A stretch of 6,413 nucleotides of DNA from positions 1 through 6,413 of the forward strand of contig CALALM010000275.1 of assembly GCA_937925565.1 (NCBI GenBank). The letters are read 5' to 3'. The DNA is from an uncultured Centipeda sp. GTDB taxonomy: Bacteria; Bacillota; Negativicutes; Selenomonadales; Selenomonadaceae. The translations under genes were made by a program, and so were the position numbers. Positions 1-6,320 of the stretch are shown one piece after another. Position 1 is the stretch's first letter. Each line of letters begins with the position of its first letter. The notes beneath the pieces are model-generated. The model searched no databases. It was given only the letters and a program-made list of their open reading frames with translations, and was not told where the DNA came from.

Positions 1-2
1 GC

Positions 3-800
3 GTCAACTTTACAGCGCTTGCCGATGCATTCAAGGTCAGCGGCACGCTCGTCTCATCGACGATTGTCGCGGACAACCTCAATATGGCGATCTACTTTTT
101 GATCCTCCTCGGAATTGCGGGTAATTCGTTCTTCCGCAGCATGTATACGCATCCATTGATCGATGATGTGGAGAAGAACGGGGCATCCGATGAGGGGAAG
201 ACGCTTGCGGCGACGTATTGGGGACGCAAGGACATCTCGCTCAAGGACATTGCCATGTGTGTCACCTATGCAGTCGTTGTCGTTACCGTGTCGAAATTCA
301 TCGGGGCGACGCTCGGCGGACTGATCCCCGCAGACGCGAACTGGTTCACGAAGATGTGCAACACCTTCCTCGGCAGCCAGTACGTCTGGATCACGATGAT
401 CTCGATGATCTTTGCGACGTTCTTCGAGAAGCAGGCGAGCTCGATGAACGGTGCACAGGAAATTGGTACATTCTTCATCTATATGTTCTTCTTCGTCATC
501 GGCGTGCCCGCCTCCATCATGGAGATTCTGACGAATGCGCCGCTGCTCTTTGTCTTCTGCCTGATTATGGTCATTGTGAATATGCTCTTCTGCCTGATCG
601 GCGGGAAATTGTTCAAGTTCGACCTCGAGGATATCATCATTGCCTCCAATGCAAACATCGGCGGTCCGACCACCGCAGCCGGCATGGCGATCTCGCAGGG
701 ATGGAACAAGCTCGTAGGCCCTGCAATGCTGGTCGGTACGCTCGGCTATGTCATAGGAACGTATCTTGGCATCATTGTCGGCAGTATCTTGGGCGCATAG
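3..800 (+). CDS. DUF819-family integral membrane protein (3' part, start outside window)
   Basis: An open frame runs from the window edge to TAG at 798-800, giving 265 residues of a longer protein; the start lies upstream. The fragment is strongly hydrophobic, with about six to seven membrane segments, including ones near residues 28-46, 80-105, 120-140, 155-175, 178-200 and 235-262. The pattern VADNLNMAIYF near the fragment start and the glycine/proline-rich motif NANIGGPTTAAG before the last helix are what I recognise as DUF819 (YjcL-like) family signatures. Such a polar break before a terminal helix resembles secondary transporters with discontinuous helices, and I recall the family being grouped with anion/cation antiporter-like folds, but the substrate is unknown. 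The dipeptidase gene starts 18 bases after the stop, so the two are probably co-transcribed; a role in moving a peptide or amino-acid product is inference only. The family call is fairly sure, the function is not. Confidence 0.86.
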   Translation, partial: VNFTALADAFKVSGTLVSSTIVADNLNMAIYFLILLGIAGNSFFRSMYTHPLIDDVEKNGASDEGKTLAATYWGRKDISLKDIAMCVTYAVVVVTVSKFIGATLGGLIPADANWFTKMCNTFLGSQYVWITMISMIFATFFEKQASSMNGAQEIGTFFIYMFFFVIGVPASIMEILTNAPLLFVFCLIMVIVNMLFCLIGGKLFKFDLEDIIIASNANIGGPTTAAGMAISQGWNKLVGPAMLVGTLGYVIGTYLGIIVGSILGA

Positions 801-818
801 TCGGCGGGAGAGTAATGA

Positions 819-1786
819 ATGAATTCGAAGATAGGCATTTTTGATGCGCACTCAGATCTGTTTACGAACGTCACTCTGCGAAGACAGCAGGGGGAGGACT
901 CTGTCATCCGCCGCTGCCACCGCGCGCAGCTGCAGGCGGGCAATATCCATGCGATGACCTGCTGCATATGGATTGATCCGCCGTATACGGATGCTCCAGC
1001 GGAGCGCATGGTTGAAATCATGGGCGCGGCCTGTGCGGAGCTGAGAGAGGCGGCGGATATTGCAGAGGTCGCGTACTCTGCGGCGGATATGGAACGTATC
1101 CGTGCCGAGGGGAAGCTGGCAATCCTCCTTGGTATGGAGGGGCTCAGCGGTCTCGGCGGGCAGGTCGATTTTCTGGATGTCCTCTATGCGTGGGGCGTCC
1201 GTGGAACGAGACCAATGAATTCGCGGGTGGAGCGTGCAGTTCTCGCGCGGATGACGGGCTGACCCCTCTTGGCATCTGTGCCGTCCGACGTATGGAGCAG
1301 CTCGGGATGATTGTGGATGTGTCCCATGCCGGCGAGCAGACGTTTTGGGACATCTGCACGCATACCGAGAAGCCGTTCATTGCCTCGCATTCCAATGCCT
1401 ATGCCGTGTGTGCGCATGTACGTAACCTGAAAGACGATCAGATCAAGGCACTTGCCGCGCGCGGCGGCGTGATCGGCATGAACGCATGGCCGGAGTTTAT
1501 TGCGGTCGATGCGCCGAGTGTGGAGCGCCTCGCGGATCATGTCGATCATATCGCGGGGCTGGTCGGTGTGGATCACATTGCCTGTGGCTTTGATTTTTGT
1601 GACTATCTTCCGGAGGACACGCTCGCCTCGTTCACACATATGGATGTGATCTGTGAAGGGCTTACGAGTGCAGCGAATGTACCGTATTTCTTCTCTGTTT
1701 TGCAGAGACGTGGGTACAGCGACGCTGACCTTGAGAAAATTGCGCATGGAAATATGATGCGTATTGTCTCTGAGATTGTCGGCTGA
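819..1786 (+). pseudogene. M19-family (membrane/renal-type) zinc dipeptidase, frameshifted by a small deletion
   Basis: ATG at 819 follows GGGAG at 806-810 with 8-base spacing. Frame one runs to TGA at 1260-1262; homology then continues in another frame to TGA at 1784-1786. M19 enzymes hydrolyse dipeptides using two zinc ions. The expected ligands are all visible: His11 and Asp13 in DAHSD, bridging Glu107 in LLGMEGLSG, then in the second frame the histidines of VDVSHAG and ASHSN and the aspartate of ACGFDF. The break is at about 1199-1202: the first frame reads LYAWGVR, the second resumes at WNETNEF. Family members normally have about five residues between these (GVRxxxLTWNE), so roughly 16 bases seem lost; the total length also needs 1 mod 3 extra bases to be in frame. 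Restored length would be about 327 residues, normal for the family. It could be a sequencing or assembly error instead of a true pseudogene. No signal peptide is seen, so a functional version would be cytoplasmic. Confidence 0.85.
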
Positions 1787-1801
1787 GCTCAAACGCATAT
1801 C

Positions 1802-1836
1802 AATGAGCCCCTGTACGGTTCGCACAGGGGCTCATT
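1802..1836. terminator. Shared bidirectional hairpin terminator between convergent genes
   Basis: A perfect 13-bp inverted repeat (1802-1814 pairing with 1824-1836, core GAGCCCCTGT/ACAGGGGCTC) surrounds a 9-base loop. It lies 15 bases after the dipeptidase stop and 8 bases beyond the stop of the convergent exporter gene. Thymine tracts are short on both sides, so it may be a weak classic terminator, but stem strength and position between converging genes support the call. Confidence 0.8.
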
Positions 1837-1844
1837 TGTATGTT

Positions 1845-3173
1845 TCAAGCCTCTGCCTCCCGCCGTGCGATGATGGCTCTGATTTCGCGCTGCTGCTGCG
1901 CTTCGATGCGGCTTTGGATGAAGATGTTCGGTATGGAGACACCGACGACGATGGCAAGGATGATGGTGAGTCCATCGACACCGAAGCGTAACGCCTGCAG
2001 CAGCTCTTCTGCGGAAATGGTTTGAATATACAGGATGGCGAAGAGAAGGCGGTAGAGCAGCACACCGGGAACGAGCGGGATGATGGGCGGAATGATGAGC
2101 AATGTGTTCGGTGTGTGGACGATGTGGATGACCTTAAGCGCAGTGATGCCGACGACAGCAGCGGCTGCGAAGGAACCGATCGCCTGCGATAAACCGAATT
2201 CGTTCATGAGGACATTGCGAATCAGCATGGTGACAATACCCTCGAGCGCGACCAGGGTGAGCAGCTTTTTCGGTGTATTGAAGATGATGGAAAATCCGCC
2301 CGCTGCAAGCGCTGCAGCAACTGCCTGACCGAGGTAGGCGTCGGTCGGACGGATGAGGACATCCGAGATGTTTGCGATGCCGGTGGAGAGGATGGCGAAA
2401 GCAATCCCGAAGGTCATGCCACCGATGATGAGGATTGTGTCTATGGCGCGTGTCATGCCGGAGGAGATAAAACGATTGATGACATCGCTCGCGGAGTTGA
2501 TGATCGGGAACCCGGGAATGAGGAAGATGGTGCAGGAAACCAGTGCGTACCACATGGTCGACAGACCGAGAAGGAGCGGAATGAGCCATGCGAAGATTGT
2601 GGAGACAAAGGCGGCAATCATGGAACAGGCATAGGGATTGAACTCGTTGCTGATGCTGAGGCGGTGAGCAATGAATCCGGCGAGAGCCGCAATGGTTGCG
2701 ATGACGGTCTCCGGCAGACTTCCACCGAAAAGAGAGCACGAAGCGCCCGAGGCAATTGCTGCGCCGAGGGCGGCAGCCCATGTTGGATAGCTGCGCGGGC
2801 GGTGCCGGACGCGGGTAACGGCGTTTTCGATGGCGTGCATGGGGGTATTGCCACGCAGGATGCGCCATGTCAGTTTGCTGATGGCTGCAATCACGGCAAG
2901 ATTGACGCCGTGTTTCATGCACTTGCGGAATTGGGTAAAGGAGCGTTCGCCGTCTGTGATGTTCAGCATGAGCGTGGTATAGGTGATATGGGACTGAATC
3001 TGATCGGAGGGAATACGCAGGTGTGCTGCGGCACGCCGCATATCCCGTATGATGCGCGTGCAGTCTGCACCGCTTTCCATGAGCGCCTGCCCGATATCGA
3101 GCAGAATTTTCATTTTGTGGTTGAGTGTCCGGTTGTCATCTTCCGAGGTCCGGTTGATCTGTGTTCGATTCAT
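1845..3173 (-). CDS. Threonine/serine exporter (ThrE) family protein, downstream copy
   Basis: This 442-residue protein has the two-part layout of the ThrE family. A soluble N-terminal region (about residues 21-105) contains LLDIGQALMESGAD, the helix RDMRRAA, and DGERSFTQFRKC followed by HGVNLAVIAAISKL, matching the DUF1212/ThrE_N pattern. About ten membrane segments follow: roughly 133-150, 155-172, 182-203, 206-222, 243-264, 280-298, 304-322, 329-346, 355-380 and 396-418. HTPNTLLIIPPIIPLVPG near 353-370 is the conserved motif of the second transmembrane domain (ThrE_2-like). The family model is export of threonine and serine by proton antiport; the substrate here is not proven. ATG at 3173 is chosen because both paralogs then have exactly 20 residues before MKILLDIGQ. 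Its only SD-like match (AAAGG) is about 14 bases away, so initiation may be weak. It ends in a charged cytoplasmic-type tail rich in Arg, Glu and Gln. A terminator and promoter lie between it and the upstream paralog. Confidence 0.9.
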   Translation of the reverse strand: MNRTQINRTSEDDNRTLNHKMKILLDIGQALMESGADCTRIIRDMRRAAAHLRIPSDQIQSHITYTTLMLNITDGERSFTQFRKCMKHGVNLAVIAAISKLTWRILRGNTPMHAIENAVTRVRHRPRSYPTWAAALGAAIASGASCSLFGGSLPETVIATIAALAGFIAHRLSISNEFNPYACSMIAAFVSTIFAWLIPLLLGLSTMWYALVSCTIFLIPGFPIINSASDVINRFISSGMTRAIDTILIIGGMTFGIAFAILSTGIANISDVLIRPTDAYLGQAVAAALAAGGFSIIFNTPKKLLTLVALEGIVTMLIRNVLMNEFGLSQAIGSFAAAAVVGITALKVIHIVHTPNTLLIIPPIIPLVPGVLLYRLLFAILYIQTISAEELLQALRFGVDGLTIILAIVVGVSIPNIFIQSRIEAQQQREIRAIIARREAEA

Positions 3174-3211
3174 GTTTATACACGCTACCTTTCTATATAT
3201 GTGTTTTCCTT

Positions 3212-3220
3212 ATTATAACA
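3212..3220 (-). promoter_or_regulatory. Extended -10 promoter of the downstream ThrE-family gene
   Basis: On the minus strand the bases read TGTTATAAT, a perfect -10 hexamer with an extended TGn element. No good -35 box is seen at 16-18 bases upstream, which is typical of extended -10 promoters. The predicted start site near 3205 would give a leader of about 32 bases before ATG 3173. The same nine bases occur upstream of the other paralog. Confidence 0.7.
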
Positions 3221-3260
3221 TGAACATGATAAATGAAGGACAGAGCGTGATGGACACACG

Positions 3261-3287
3261 AAAAAACCGCCGGGCGGCGGCTTTTTT
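3261..3287 (-). terminator. Intrinsic terminator of the upstream ThrE-family gene
   Basis: CCGCC (3267-3271) pairs with GGCGG (3276-3280), and A and T runs extend the stem imperfectly. On the minus strand the stem is followed directly by six thymines, the form expected for an intrinsic terminator. It lies about 30 bases beyond the stop at 3318-3320. A T run also follows on the plus strand, so it could work both ways, but no plus-strand gene ends here. Confidence 0.82.
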
Positions 3288-3317
3288 GTAAAGTATGGAG
3301 TTTCATACGGAAAATGT

Positions 3318-4643
3318 CTATGTGTCGCTCCGCGCGGTGATGATCGCGTTGATTTCACGCTGCTGCTGTGCCTCGATGCGTCTTTGGATGAAGATGTTCG
3401 GTATCGAGACACCGACGACGACAGCAAGGATGATGGTCATGCCGTCGACACCAAAGCGCAATGCCTCCAAGAGTTCCCCGGCAGAGATAGTATGGATATG
3501 CAGAACGGCGAAGAGGAGGCGATAGAGGAGGACACACGGAATGAGGGGGATGACGGGTGGGATGATAAGCAGAGTGTTCGGCGTGTGTACGATATGGATG
3601 ATTTTGAGCGCCGCAATACCGACAACAGCGGCGGCGACAAAGGAGCCGATCGCCTGCGGCATTCCAAATTCGAGCATGATGACATTGCGGATGAGCATGG
3701 TGACAATGCCCTCGAGGGCGACGACGGCAAGCAGCTTCTTCGGCGTGTTGAACATGATGGAGAATCCGCCCGCTGCGAGGATTGCTGCAATCGCCTGATT
3801 GAGGTAGGTATCCGTCGGCTGAATGTGCACATCGGAGATGTTGTGCACGCCTGTGACGAGAATGGCGAACGCAATGCCGAAGGTCATGCCGCCGATGATG
3901 AGCATGGTGTCCATCGCTCGTGTCATGCCGGATGTCGTGAAGCGGTTCAGCATGTCGCTTGCGGCATTGATCGATGGAAAACCCGGCATAAGGAAGATGG
4001 TACAGGCGACAAGCGCATACCACATGATCGGAAGACCGAGCACAGCGGGGATGATCCACGCTGCGATCGTTGCAACGAAGCCGGTAATCATGGCACAGGC
4101 ATAGGGATTGAACGCATATTTTGTACTTGTGCGATGCGCGATAAATCCCAACAGCGCCGCAATGGTGGCGACGAGCGCTTCGAGCCAGCTGCCACCGAAG
4201 AGCTTGCATGAGCCTCCCGAACCGACGGCGGCCCCGAGCGCGATGATTTGGTCGGGATAGCAGAGGGGGCGTTCACGAATGCGATTGATTGCGCGTTCGA
4301 TCGGATCTAACGGTGTATTGCCGCGCAGGACGCGCCATGTGAGTTTGCTGACGGCTGCGAGGACGGCAAGGTTGACGCCGTGCTTCACGCATTTGCGGAA
4401 CTGCGTAAAGGAACGTTCTCCATCGCTGACGCAGAGCATCAGTGTCGTATAGGTGACGTGAGACTGGATCTGTTCGGCAGGGATGCGCAGATGTACCGCT
4501 GCGCGGCGCATATCGCGTACAATGCGCGCGCAGTCCGCTCCGTTCTCCATCAGGGTCTGTCCGATGTCGAGCAGGATCTTCATCTTGCGGTTCAGCATTT
4601 TGTTGCTGTCCTGCGATGCATCTTTGATTTTCTCGATTTCCAT
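3318..4643 (-). CDS. Threonine/serine exporter (ThrE) family protein, upstream copy
   Basis: This 441-residue protein is a paralog of the gene at 1845-3173, aligning without gaps from residue 21 to about 430 (about 94 differences in 410 positions by hand, roughly 77% identity). It has the same N-terminal DUF1212-like region (LLDIGQTLMENGAD, DGERSFTQFRKC, KHGVNLAVLAAVSKL) and the same pattern of about ten membrane segments with HTPNTLLIIPPVIPLIP near 353-369. One notable change is cysteine at residue 370, where the sister protein has glycine in LVPG. The frame stays open upstream to 4832, but that extension would cross the narK terminator and this gene's own promoter. ATG at 4643 has AGAGG 5 bases upstream and gives 20 residues before MKILLDIGQ, as in the paralog. 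An ATG at 4664 is in frame but would leave a leader of only about 9 bases. Export of threonine/serine or similar small amino acids is inferred from the family. Confidence 0.91.
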   Translation of the reverse strand: MEIEKIKDASQDSNKMLNRKMKILLDIGQTLMENGADCARIVRDMRRAAVHLRIPAEQIQSHVTYTTLMLCVSDGERSFTQFRKCVKHGVNLAVLAAVSKLTWRVLRGNTPLDPIERAINRIRERPLCYPDQIIALGAAVGSGGSCKLFGGSWLEALVATIAALLGFIAHRTSTKYAFNPYACAMITGFVATIAAWIIPAVLGLPIMWYALVACTIFLMPGFPSINAASDMLNRFTTSGMTRAMDTMLIIGGMTFGIAFAILVTGVHNISDVHIQPTDTYLNQAIAAILAAGGFSIMFNTPKKLLAVVALEGIVTMLIRNVIMLEFGMPQAIGSFVAAAVVGIAALKIIHIVHTPNTLLIIPPVIPLIPCVLLYRLLFAVLHIHTISAGELLEALRFGVDGMTIILAVVVGVSIPNIFIQRRIEAQQQREINAIITARSDT

Positions 4644-4679
4644 GAATACCTCTGACTTTCTCATCCCTATTATTTGCTC

Positions 4680-4688
4680 ATTATAACA
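4680..4688 (-). promoter_or_regulatory. Extended -10 promoter of the upstream ThrE-family gene
   Basis: The minus strand reads TGTTATAAT, a consensus -10 with TGn extension and no evident -35 box. The predicted start is near 4673, about 30 bases before ATG 4643. It lies between the narK terminator and the coding start, so this gene need not depend on read-through from narK. Confidence 0.7.
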
Positions 4689-4746
4689 TAGTCTGTGCGG
4701 TAGGTGGAAGGAAGGATGAGAAGTGCGTAAATTTTTCTCAATGAAA

Positions 4747-4773
4747 GAAAAAACCGCCGGAAATGGCGGTTTT
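4747..4773 (-). terminator. Intrinsic terminator of narK
   Basis: AAAACCGCC (4750-4758) pairs perfectly with GGCGGTTTT (4765-4773) around a 6-base loop. On the minus strand the stem ends in a run of thymines. It begins 17 bases after the narK stop at 4790-4792. Confidence 0.88.
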
Positions 4774-4789
4774 GTGTGTGAATTATGTT

Positions 4790-6133
4790 TCAGCACTTGA
4801 TGCCGGAGCCCTTGCGTGCATAGAAGAACCAAGTGATGAGGATGGTCAGCACGGTGAAGCCAATGAGGAAGTAGAATGCGGGGATGACGCTGCCCTGCGT
4901 CGCGTATGAGAGTCCAAAGAGTTTCGGGATGAAGAATGCGCCGTACGCCGCGATCGCTGCCGTAAAGCCTGTGACGAGGGATGCGTGCACGGGATTGTCA
5001 AAGACGAACGGGATCATGCGGAAGGACGCTGCGTTGATGAAGCCCGTCGAGAAGAAGAGCACGAGGAACGCACCAAAGAAGAGTGCGAAGTTGTGCGCCT
5101 GAATGCCGAGCACCGTGATGATGCAGGCAACGAGCATGAGGAGCAGCGAATAGAACGTGACCTTCGAGCCGCTGTTGACCTTGTCCGAGACCCAACCGCC
5201 GATGGGTCGCACCCCTGCGCCGATGAATGGTCCGAGGAATGCCGCATAGGCGAAGGAAACCTCGGGGAACTCACGGTTGACGAGGAGCGCCAGTGCGGCC
5301 GAGTAGCCGATGAACGAGCCGAAGCCGCACGTATAGATGACTGTGATCAGCCATGTGTGCTTGTTGCCAAAGATGGACATCATGCTGCGCGGGCTCTGCT
5401 TCGGAATGGGCAGGTTATCCATGAACATCCAGACGAGAACGAGCGTCAGTGCCGTTGGAATCGCCCAGAAGTAGCAGACATTTTGAATGTAGACTTCCTT
5501 GCCCGCCGCATTGATGAGCGGATCGCCGAAGAGTCCGCCAAAGCTCGCACCGAGCAGCATAGGGGCTGTCAGGTAGATGAGCGAAACGCCAAGGTTGCCG
5601 ATGCCCGCATTGATGCCGAGCGCGAGTCCCTTCTGCGACTTCGGAAAAAAGAAGCCGATGTTCGCCATCGAGGAGGAGAAGTTTGCACCTGCAATGCCGA
5701 TCGCAGCGACGAGCAGGACGAACGTATCATACGTCGTCGTCGTGTCCGTAAGTGCGTTTCCAAGTCCTATGAGCGGAAAGAGCAGCAGCGCCGTCGAGAT
5801 GAACGTCCAGTTGCGCCCACCGACGATGGCGGGGAGATAGGTGTAGACGAGACGTCCCGTTGCGCCGACGAGCCCGGGCAGTGCCGCGAGCGTGAAGATC
5901 TCGTTGTCTGAGAAGTGAAAGCCAACCTGATTGAGCTGGGCGGCGATCGTCGCCCACATCGTCCACGCAACGAAGGCGAGGGTCAGTGCCCACGTCGAGG
6001 TATAGAGGTTCTGTTTCGCGACGCGCTCGCCGTATTTCTTCCAGAATATTTCGTTCTCCGGATCCCAGTGCGCCAGAATATCGCGCCGCGATGGATTTTC
6101 GCCAAGTTCGGCGAGGATGTCCTTGCTTGCCAT
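4790..6133 (-). CDS. narK: NarK-type nitrate/nitrite transporter (major facilitator superfamily)
   Basis: The product is about 447 residues with twelve hydrophobic segments, the normal size for the NarK/NRT2 branch of the MFS, which moves nitrate in and/or nitrite out across the inner membrane. Family marks are clear: the first nitrate signature in TM5 (GIAGANFSSSMANIGFFFPK, about residues 146-165), the second-signature region TGFINAASFRMIPF (about 363-376), and the two arginines expected to contact the anion, Arg94 in GRLVYT and Arg309 in GVRPIGGWVSDK. A soluble N-terminal stretch (DILAHWDPENEIFWKKYG) of the sort seen in many NarK proteins precedes TM1. I chose ATG 6133 because GGGGAG (6143-6148) is 8-9 bases upstream; an in-frame ATG at 6139 would add Met-Gln but sits too close to it. 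The gene is transcribed alone, between its own terminator and an AT-rich divergent control region with a Crp/Fnr-type site. No nitrate reductase gene is in the window, so the physiological direction is open. Confidence 0.93.
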   Translation of the reverse strand: MASKDILAELGENPSRRDILAHWDPENEIFWKKYGERVAKQNLYTSTWALTLAFVAWTMWATIAAQLNQVGFHFSDNEIFTLAALPGLVGATGRLVYTYLPAIVGGRNWTFISTALLLFPLIGLGNALTDTTTTYDTFVLLVAAIGIAGANFSSSMANIGFFFPKSQKGLALGINAGIGNLGVSLIYLTAPMLLGASFGGLFGDPLINAAGKEVYIQNVCYFWAIPTALTLVLVWMFMDNLPIPKQSPRSMMSIFGNKHTWLITVIYTCGFGSFIGYSAALALLVNREFPEVSFAYAAFLGPFIGAGVRPIGGWVSDKVNSGSKVTFYSLLLMLVACIITVLGIQAHNFALFFGAFLVLFFSTGFINAASFRMIPFVFDNPVHASLVTGFTAAIAAYGAFFIPKLFGLSYATQGSVIPAFYFLIGFTVLTILITWFFYARKGSGIKC

Positions 6134-6157
6134 TTGCATCTCTCCCCTGTGATCTGT

Positions 6158-6182
6158 GAAGCTCTGCTGTTATCAGAGCTTC
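6158..6182 (-). promoter_or_regulatory. Hairpin in the narK 5' leader
   Basis: GAAGCTCTG (6158-6166) and CAGAGCTTC (6174-6182) form a perfect 9-bp inverted repeat with a 7-base loop. It falls between the predicted narK start site (near 6197) and the ribosome binding site (6143-6148), leaving 9 bases before the latter. It may stabilise the mRNA or affect translation; it has no thymine run, so a terminator role is unlikely. Confidence 0.55.
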
Positions 6183-6203
6183 CTATAATTTAGATATAAA
6201 AAA

Positions 6204-6209
6204 ATTATA
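6204..6209 (-). promoter_or_regulatory. narK -10 promoter element
   Basis: The minus strand reads TATAAT, a perfect -10 hexamer. No -35 match is seen 17 bases upstream (CAGCCA), as expected for a promoter needing an activator. With the last base taken as -7, transcription would start near 6197, giving a leader of about 64 bases. Confidence 0.65.
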
Positions 6210-6230
6210 GTGAAAAATTTTTGCTTTGGC

Positions 6231-6246
6231 TGTGACCAATATCACA
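6231..6246. promoter_or_regulatory. Crp/Fnr-family operator between narK and the divergent regulator gene
   Basis: TGTGACCAATATCACA is a perfect inverted repeat of TGTGA with a 6-base spacer, the classic Crp-like recognition pattern. Its centre (6238.5) is 41.5 bases upstream of the predicted narK start site, the class II activator position. It is also about 40 bases upstream of a candidate start for the plus-strand gene, so one site could serve both directions. The half-sites are Crp-like (TGTGA) rather than Fnr-like (TTGAT). Confidence 0.75.
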
Positions 6247-6265
6247 GGTTTTTCACAGTTTTTTC

Positions 6266-6271
6266 GATAAT
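6266..6271 (+). promoter_or_regulatory. Candidate -10 element of the divergent regulator gene
   Basis: GATAAT matches the -10 consensus at five of six bases and would start transcription near 6278, about 43 bases before the GTG start. The region is very AT-rich, so other -10-like strings exist, including a perfect TATAAT at 6184-6189 on the same strand. No clear -35 box is present. Confidence 0.4.
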
Positions 6272-6320
6272 ATTAAAAAAATAATAGGAAATCTTTATAG
6301 AGAGGATGGAGGCGAGGCTT

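Noticed and set aside
54..851. Minus-strand frame opposite the DUF819 gene
   Set aside because: Histidine-, aspartate- and glutamate-rich shadow of a hydrophobic coding strand, with no recognisable motif.
1190..1262. Programmed -1 frameshift in the dipeptidase
   Set aside because: No slippery heptamer followed by a stable structure, and a simple frame change would still leave out about five conserved residues, so deletion fits better.
1190..1786. Second half of the dipeptidase as an independent gene starting at ATG 1190
   Set aside because: No SD before it, it begins mid-domain, and it lacks the His-x-Asp and glutamate ligands found in the first half.
3250..3291. Possible tiny peptide MDTRKNRRAAAFL reading through the terminator, like an attenuator leader
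   Set aside because: Nothing on the plus strand downstream for it to regulate; the codons are simply the terminator stem of the minus-strand gene.
3384..4211. Long open frame on the plus strand opposite the upstream exporter gene
   Set aside because: Charged, low-complexity product with no SD. The related frame opposite the paralog (2664-3218) is not the same protein, so it is not conserved coding sequence.
4644..4832. Upstream extension of the exporter frame to ATG 4832, giving a 504-residue protein overlapping narK
   Set aside because: It would translate the narK terminator and the gene's own TATAAT region. ATG 4643 has a good SD and matches the paralog's N-terminal length exactly.
4985..5911. 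Long open frame on the plus strand opposite narK
   Set aside because: Its product is a highly charged Arg/Asp/Glu-rich string with no family resemblance, as expected from reading GC-rich membrane-protein codons backwards; narK is unmistakable on the other strand.
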